From assembly GCA_963971425.1 (NCBI GenBank), contig OZ020515.1, positions 4,208,678 through 4,272,677 of the forward strand: a DNA stretch of 64,000 nt, read 5' to 3'. How positions within the stretch are numbered: position 1 is the stretch's first letter; each line of letters begins with the position of its first letter. Positions 55,655 through 64,000 of this stretch are shown piece after piece. Below the pieces are notes generated by a model. The model had not been told where the DNA came from. It saw only the letters and a program-made list of their open reading frames with translations, and did not search any database. The translations under genes were made by a program, and so were the position numbers. This stretch comes from Bryoerythrophyllum caledonicum (lineage: Eukaryota; Streptophyta; Bryopsida; Pottiales; Pottiaceae).

Positions 55655-56386
55655 ATGGCGACCATGGCCGCGACCGCGAGGATGTCCACCGCCGCCGCTC
55701 CGGAAGCGGCCGTGCACCAGATTGCCGCGCGGGCGAGCAGCAGTGCGCCGGTGCAGGTGCGGTGCGGGGGGTGGAGAGGAATGCGAGGGTTGCAAGGGTT
55801 TGGGAGGCGGAGTAGCGTGACGGTGCGGGCGCGGAGGAGTCCTGCGGCGTTGGTGGTGCGCGCCATGGCGAGTGAGGTTCACGGACAAGATCCGGAGTGG
55901 AGCGACGACGACTACATAGTCGTCGGCGTGGCGCACTGCTTCCGCAAGGACGAGAACGGCAAGCTGCAGGACGCGTTCGTGGTGGAGCCTGTGACGGCGG
56001 GCACGCTGGAGTGCATGGAGAACGGCGGCACGACCTGTTACAAGTGCGTAACGGCCACCACGCTCGGTGTGGCGCTCAAGGAGGACGTGAAGCTTCTGCC
56101 GCAGGAGATGCAGTCGGCGACGATCTGCGACGACTTCAATTTCCGGGCCAAGTGCGCCTCGCGTACGTGGAAGCGCGATCACCCGCAGCAGAACCTGTTG
56201 CACATTGTGCCGCGCGACGGCGTCAAATCGGAGTACAACTTTAGCCTTCAGGACAAGCGCGTCTTGAACGAGGAGGTGGTCGTGAACGACGCCGATAACA
56301 TCAAGCAGGACTTGAGCATTGACGTTTATGGACGGCAGAAGGAGGAAGAGATCTCGACTGAGATCAGCGAGCTGTACAGCGTTTAA
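55655..56386 (+). CDS. Conserved plant protein, probably plastid-targeted, function unknown
   Basis: Single exon, 243 residues. The first 70 residues are rich in Ala, Arg and Ser with almost no acids (MATMAATARMSTAAAPEAAV onward), a good plastid transit peptide ending near VVRAMASE. The mature part starts YIVVGVAHCFRKDENGKLQD and includes VVEPVTAGTLECMENGG, SATICDDFNFRAKCASRTW and NIKQDLSIDVYGR. I recall a similar chloroplast-stroma protein family in land plants (At1g16080-like), but the name is from memory and unchecked. No membrane helix or catalytic motif is evident. High GC and absence of introns set it apart from its neighbours. Confidence 0.75.
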   Translation: MATMAATARMSTAAAPEAAVHQIAARASSSAPVQVRCGGWRGMRGLQGFGRRSSVTVRARRSPAALVVRAMASEVHGQDPEWSDDDYIVVGVAHCFRKDENGKLQDAFVVEPVTAGTLECMENGGTTCYKCVTATTLGVALKEDVKLLPQEMQSATICDDFNFRAKCASRTWKRDHPQQNLLHIVPRDGVKSEYNFSLQDKRVLNEEVVVNDADNIKQDLSIDVYGRQKEEEISTEISELYSV

Positions 56387-57682
56387 GGTCGAACAAACGC
56401 TCCTTCACCTTCTCCTGTAGATTTCGTAGTGTCGCTTCCAGGCTCGGGATTTGGATGATAGAATTTGTCATCTCTATCTGATGCACTTGAGTAGAGAGTC
56501 CTCACCTCTCCCGGTTTTCCACTGCAATTTTGAGAATTCAAGGTAGGAACCGTACATAGGAGGCACAACGTCTGGATAAAGGTTTTTGTACTATGCTTGA
56601 TTCTTTTCAATCTGCACACTGGTGTTACTTGTCATTCTGCCACTGCTCATGAGCTATCCGAAGGCTTCTGCATCCTTGTCTAGGGTTAAGCTTTGCCTAA
56701 TCTTTCACATCTTGTCAGTGCTCCGTTTTGTGCTCTTGGTGATGGTCATTGTTCTTAGATGCCAATTGGCAAAGTTGTACTTCTAACCGCCGTCGTCGCT
56801 GTTTGATGGATTCTTCTCCTCGCACTGCGACCAATGATTGATATTGTCATTTTTTTCTCTTTAGGAAATATCTGTGTTGATATTTCATAAACATCAGGCA
56901 CTTGAATCTGAAGATTTTCGCTTTTCCTCTCTTTAGGTGCAGGGCACGTTTCTTTATAAATTGGAATCTTATCAAGCGCGTGTGTCAAAAGAAAGTGACG
57001 ATCCAACAGCAGCCAATGGTGTGGTACAATCTCGCACCCCATCTCGGATAACTTATCCATGGTCCATCTTCTGTAGACCAAGTAACGGTCTCTTCTGTTC
57101 CAATGTACATTCTGTAAATCAACATGTAAGAATGACTCTTGAACCAGATAACATCCAGAGAGAATAAGGTTCAAATTTTCTCCAGTCAGAGAAAGCGTGG
57201 CATTTCCAAATAATACGAAATAGACCGAACATTGATGTAAAGTACACGCTTTTAAGAATGTTGGAAGAAGTGATCTACAGGTTGCTCTTCCAAGGAGGAA
57301 AATAATTTCTAAAGTAACTAGCTGACGAACATAACCACTACAGCCTACATTCGGAGTCCACGAGAAGTGGGTGCCTTCCGCTTCGTTCCTCCCACAAGCG
57401 TGTTACCTGTCGAACAAACACTCTTTAGTTGTCGTATACAAATCAACCTCGATATTATCATAAGCTCAGGACTTAGAACTCGTATATCACATGTCCCCAT
57501 TGAGGATGTGTTTTTGATGATATTAGAGAAGGTGAAATAAACCAGTGGTCATGTAAACTAATCCTCAACCCGAAGGTGTACACTTTTTTCTCATCAGTAG
57601 ACAGGGATTCCAAAAAACCTTAACTAGAGTCAAACAAAAAAACTACCACTAAGTGGAAGAAATATTCTCTGTTTCAACGCTA
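56387..57682. other. Convergent intergenic region
   Basis: Holds the 3' ends of the 55.7-kb gene (+) and the borealin-like gene (-). No further gene is seen. Confidence 0.5.
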
Positions 57683-59908
<2,226 letters not shown>

Positions 59909-60373
59909 CACGCCTCCTCCTCAATCCTCAATCCCCCATTCTTCCCCGCAGCCACGGACACCCGTTCTTCCTCGATACTGAGGCGAATCGCGCGAGGGGA
60001 AGCTTTCCTGGAACCGTTCTTCCTCGATACTGAGGCGATTCGCGAGAGGTGAAGCTTGCTTGGAAGCGCGCGAGGCGGTGCTGGTGATCGGGGAGCGTGC
60101 GGGGAGTTGTGGAATCGCGGGTAGCGCGAGCGAGGGAGGTGGGGTGACGGGAGTTTGAATTGCGGGCGCGAATGAGACGGTGTTCATAAGGTGGGTGGTC
60201 CGAAAGGCGCTAGTGCCGGGAAAGGGGGTTTATTCTACGATTTCTGTGGATTTTGCGGATGGAAGGTACGGGTTACGTGGATGGTGACGGGTCTGGGGCG
60301 CCCGGGCGGTTTGAAAATTCCTCGCTCAACGGTTTCTTCTTCAGTGCGTTCTTCGCGCGGTTTTGGGGTGGTT
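59909..60373. promoter_or_regulatory. Upstream region of borealin-like gene
   Basis: GC-rich; GTTCTTCCTCGATACTGAGG is doubled at about 59963 and 60015. The leader was not defined. Confidence 0.4.
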
Positions 60374-60466
60374 GGACTGGTGACCGAGGGCTTGGTCGGA
60401 CTGGCGACCGAGGGCTTTGTCGGACTGGCGACCGAGGGCTTGGTCGGACTGGTGACCGAGGGCTAG
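60374..60466 (+). repeat. 24-bp minisatellite, 4 copies
   Basis: GGACTGGTGACCGAGGGCTT units begin at 60374, 60398, 60422 and 60446. Confidence 0.9.
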
Positions 60467-60517
60467 GTCCTTCGTCCTACTCTGCACGTGTTTGCAATTT
60501 AACTCCCAATATTAAGG

Positions 60518-60868
60518 TAAGCCCCCCTATAACCGACAAGGTAAGGAATGTGCATATATGGAGAGAGGAGATAGTTATACTATTATTTTTCAGTGATAGC
60601 CAATAGAATTACAATCCCAACCCAAGTGATTTCGTATTTTTTCGATGAAAACTAAATTAGTTATGAATTTTCAAACTGTGCAGCCATGTTTAGTGGGTGG
60701 CCAATAGTAGGTACCCCCCACAACCAACGACCAAAAGTAAGGATCTTGACTAATAGCAAACCTCCATTTGGAACTGAGTTCGTGGTAATGGGATGGAAGA
60801 GGGTTGGATATACCCCAATTTTATAGGCGTTGACTATGGGTTTATGTTGATTATGGAGAGGCTTACCT
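60518..60868 (-). mobile_element. MITE, copy B of the 350-bp family
   Basis: Ends AAGGTAAGCCCCCCTATAACC and GGAGAGGCTTACCTT are inverted repeats; the length matches 19410-19757 in the opposite orientation. Confidence 0.8.
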
Positions 60869-61707
60869 TACTATTAGTTCAATTGCTAACCGGTTCCTCA
60901 CAACTAGCCACCAATTCTTCTAACCAATAGCTAACTGAGTTAAAGGATGAAGGATGAGTCTTCGAGCCAAATTTCAGCCACATACCTTGGTCCATGTGTA
61001 AAACCCCCCTTAGTGTAGAAAAGTGTTTACCCTTGAAAGAGGGAAGTAGTTCTAAGTGCAAAGTGTAGAAAAGTGTTTACACTCCCCTATGTCCCGTGGT
61101 CATAGGCTTAGTGAAGAGAATGAACAAACACAATATTCACACGGATTTGCAACGGCGACCAGAGTTCGTCTTTCATATGGATTTGTATAAAAATTCTCAA
61201 TTTTTGTAGAATTATGTAGCATAAGTATTGGAGGTGTTGGGAAAAAAAACCCAACAATTTGCACTTAGAATATCTTTTAACATTTATTTTAGAAGTCCCA
61301 TGTGAGAACAAATTGATAATTCATGAAGATACTACATCACATCTTTACTAAAAAGATAAAAAAATGTGTGACCAAAATTGACATTTTGGTAATCCGCCCA
61401 AAATGGGAAATGTCTTCTGGAAACAAAATGTCCTTTAGGGAGTTGAAGTATGCAATTTCATCAAATTCAACAACTCAAAAGAAAAAGAAAATTAACACAA
61501 GTTTTTGAGATTGTAGGAAAGTCCTTAGTTATGAATGGGTAAAAAGAATGAATACTGTCCATGAAACACAAAATCATAGGTGTACACTCTTGCAACTCAA
61601 AAGTGATTACAAAACATTAAAGCCGGCCCTAGCAATGGAATTTTCTTGAAAGTCCTTCTTGAAAGTCCTTCTTGAAGAGGAAAGAAATGAAAAAGGTAGG
61701 GTGGGAT
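60869..61707. other. AT-rich spacer
   Basis: AAAGTGTAGAAAAGTGTTTAC is doubled near 61012-61080. A lone TTAA-family end (TGTCCTTTAGGGAGTT) is near 61429. No gene is visible. Confidence 0.5.
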
Positions 61708-61932
61708 TTAATCCCTAATGGACCAAATGTCTCCATTGGGAACAAATATTTTCACTTTGTCTACAATAAAATTTTAATCCGTATGGTCAAAATTCACAAT
61801 TCTTTTAATACATCATCTCATTTACGTGTAGGAAAAAATCCTACCATTACATTTTCAAAAGGTTCATCTTGGAAGCTATAAATCAATGGAGTAGAACTTT
61901 CTCCGAAATGCCTTGGTCCTTAAGGAATTTAA
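61708..61932 (-). mobile_element. Short TTAA-family MITE, copy 2 (225 bp)
   Basis: TTAATCCCTAATGGACCA and TTGGTCCTTAAGGAATTTAA end at TTAA sites; the length matches 54378-54601 inverted. Confidence 0.75.
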
Positions 61933-64000
61933 TACAGAACAAAAAGAACATGAGGAATTTCATGCTCTCATTCTCTCCACCAATGAAATGCATGGCAATC
62001 AATGGTCTTGGGCCCTACTCGATGCAAGCTAAAGCTCTCCCATAGTACCCTAAGTTCTTAAAGAGTCGACCAATAGTAACCCACACCTTTCCCAAGCCAA
62101 GTCACCCTCTCTTCTCCAATCACCAACAAAAGACCATAAATTAGAGAATGACATGCAGGGTGACCCCATTTCACGTTCATAAAAGTTTGTTTGGGCTTTC
62201 CTAAAAGTAAAGGGAGGTGATTCCACATGTCACTTCAAATGTTATAGTCTTATGATAGTAACTGGGACCACATGCACATGATGATTTGGCTTGGGAAAAG
62301 TGTAGGGAACTAGCGATCAACTTTTTGGGAACTTGCGGTACTCCGAGGGAGCTTTAGCATGCCCAAGAGCATTGATTGCCACTACTAATGCATTTCATTG
62401 GTGCAAAAAAGTGAGCATGAGACTCTTGACAATCTAATATGGTGCATAAAAAAATCTCACATTATCTTGCATGTCTAACATCTTCTCTTTCCCAAAGTGG
62501 AAGCACTTTCAAGAAAAATCTATTGATTCAAAAATGTTATAGATCTTGTTTACATTACCAAAAAGGAAATTATCCACTTTTAGTATGGGTTCAAATTGCC
62601 CATGTTCTTTGGAAGGGATAATCCTCTTGAACCCATGCCCACCAAAACCTCACAAATTAGACAGAAATCACCGCTTTGCATTTGCAATTGGGTCAGTAAT
62701 TCATCTTGGGTTTTGCTCCAAATCGGTTACATTTGCAATTCTCAAGTTCAAATTCGCCCTCACTTGAGGTGCATTCCTGAATGCGGATGGTTTTTTCCTC
62801 AACTTCTTTGGGTGTGAATTTGTGAAGTTAGAGTTCTCTGGATTTTGTTGGAGGCAAAGTTGTAGGTTTTGATGGTCTGGAATTTTTGGAATTTAAAATC
62901 TCCATTCCAATTTGAATGAAATGACGTTTGAAGTTTTGAAAAATACTTAAAATTGAATAAGTAATTGCAATTTGAATTTTGGGCCTAAACCATGGTTGAC
63001 CGATTCACTAAACATAGAAGTTATTTGCACTCCACAAGTTTTGGCACTATGATGTACACCCTAAGTGGAATTTTGAGAATTATTAAGGAGACTTAATATT
63101 TAATATGAAAAAAATAATGTTTTCTTTAGAAAATCACAATAATTTCATATTTTCACCCAAAAAAAGTCTATGATTTTTGTGACATAAACAAGACATGTGA
63201 TCTCATCTCAAAAAAACGAAATGAAAAATTTCCACTCATAATAAATGAAAAATTAGAGCACACAGTAGAATGGAAATTAGAATTGATGCCATAGTCATAG
63301 GCTCCGTTGTTCTAGGCTTAAATACAACACCATACATGTAGAATAATGTAGCCACCAGCAAAGTCGTTCTCACGTTTAATGGTTAAATGCTCTACCTAGG
63401 AATATGGACCTTAGTTTGTTTGCACAAGAATAGCGAAGTCGGTAGTAACAATACACTTGAGCATATTAGAGCATGGCTACCACGCCTTGGAACCATTGCG
63501 CAAACAAGCTTGCTGAGAATTTAGTTGACGGGGAGCTCCCCACCACGATGGATATTCAGGACAACAAATATAGAAGGACGCCAATTTTTTTGCAAATACA
63601 CGGAAACTTGGTATAAGCTTGACCGGGCGCCAAACATTTTGGAGTAGGTTGGTCATTGGGTAGGCTCGTCAGATCCTGAGCTCTTATGCGATGTATTGGA
63701 ATAATTCTTTTATGCTCTACTGCGCAAAATGTGTTGCAAAAATAGTTGTATGTCGTGCGTTCCCCGAGGTTCTTGTTGGAATAGCCTGGCATGGTCCTAC
63801 TAGAGTTTGGTTGCCCAAAATGGTCACTGTCCACGCATCTGGCGCGACTTTTTATGACGTCCTCTAAACCGTCCAGAGCAATGCCATGCTCTTGTGCACA
63901 TGAAGGTGGAAGGGAAGCTCTTTGCTTCATTAGAAGCAACCCTATCGTCCTTCACTTATGCAAAATGTGGAAATGGATGATTTTCCTCGTTGTTGGTGAT
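61933..64000. other. AT-rich end of window, no gene recognised
   Basis: From about 63540 composition becomes more gene-like, and the plus strand reads as short broken pieces (for example VVCRAFPEVLVGIAWHGP near 63740). It may be a worn transposon or pseudogene that continues beyond the window. Nothing can be named. Confidence 0.4.

Noticed and set aside
63556-63939. A 127-codon minus-strand gene
   Set aside because: No family resemblance; the plus strand reads more like broken coding, so it may be a shadow of a decayed sequence.

Overview
The window looks like nuclear DNA of a streptophyte, most likely a charophyte alga or a spore-bearing land plant with swimming sperm. Several genes have plant-type features: a GTE bromodomain-NET protein, mitochondrial ATP synthase subunit d, a plastid DUF3172 protein, a plant-style lipid phosphate phosphatase and nicastrin. 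Others belong to the cilium and tubulin world that flowering plants have lost: a Tctex-type dynein light chain and a vasohibin-like protein. Genes have several short GT-AG introns, exons are GC-rich, and spacers are AT-rich and full of repeats. The species cannot be named from sequence alone. All exon structures here were read by eye from splice sites, reading phase and family similarity.

Layout. 1-4 kb: the 3' part of a DUF7869-like, mobile-element-type gene, then a ~180-bp satellite. 4.4-8.6 kb: nicastrin (+), broken by a 200-N gap whose flanks are false copies of each other. 9.8-13.9 kb: a pogo/Tigger DNA transposon with TA target sites. 13.9-15.2 kb: a TTAA-ended repeat. 15.7-17.8 kb: DRE2/anamorsin (-). 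18.6-24.3 kb: repeats, including a Tourist-type MITE, a CACTA-like element and a possible SINE. 24.4-27.5 kb: ATP synthase d (+) facing a bL25-type mitochondrial ribosomal protein (-). 27.8-29.6 kb: a possible TTAA element crowded with CTTAAG. 29.7-31.4 kb: GTE bromodomain protein (-). 31.4-35.2 kb: no gene seen.

35.2-50.3 kb is the gene-dense core: a soluble-looking P450 (-), the vasohibin-like gene (+), a Tctex dynein light chain (-), a DUF3172 plastid protein (+), a lipid phosphate phosphatase (-) and an SLC15-type peptide transporter (+). Three of these pairs are head-to-head with 0.5-0.7 kb between start codons. 50.4-54.6 kb is a pile of non-autonomous transposons. 55.7-56.4 kb: an intronless, probably plastid-targeted conserved protein (+). 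57.7-59.9 kb: a borealin-like gene (-) with a 376-bp foldback in one intron. 60-64 kb: repeats and AT-rich DNA.

The genes do not form one pathway. Two themes stand out: microtubules and cilia (vasohibin-like, dynein light chain, borealin-like), and organelle upkeep (ATP synthase d, bL25m, DRE2, DUF3172, the 55.7-kb protein). The strongest new leads are the vasohibin-like gene, whose candidate catalytic residues keep the animal spacing, and a short repeat family found in introns of six different genes.
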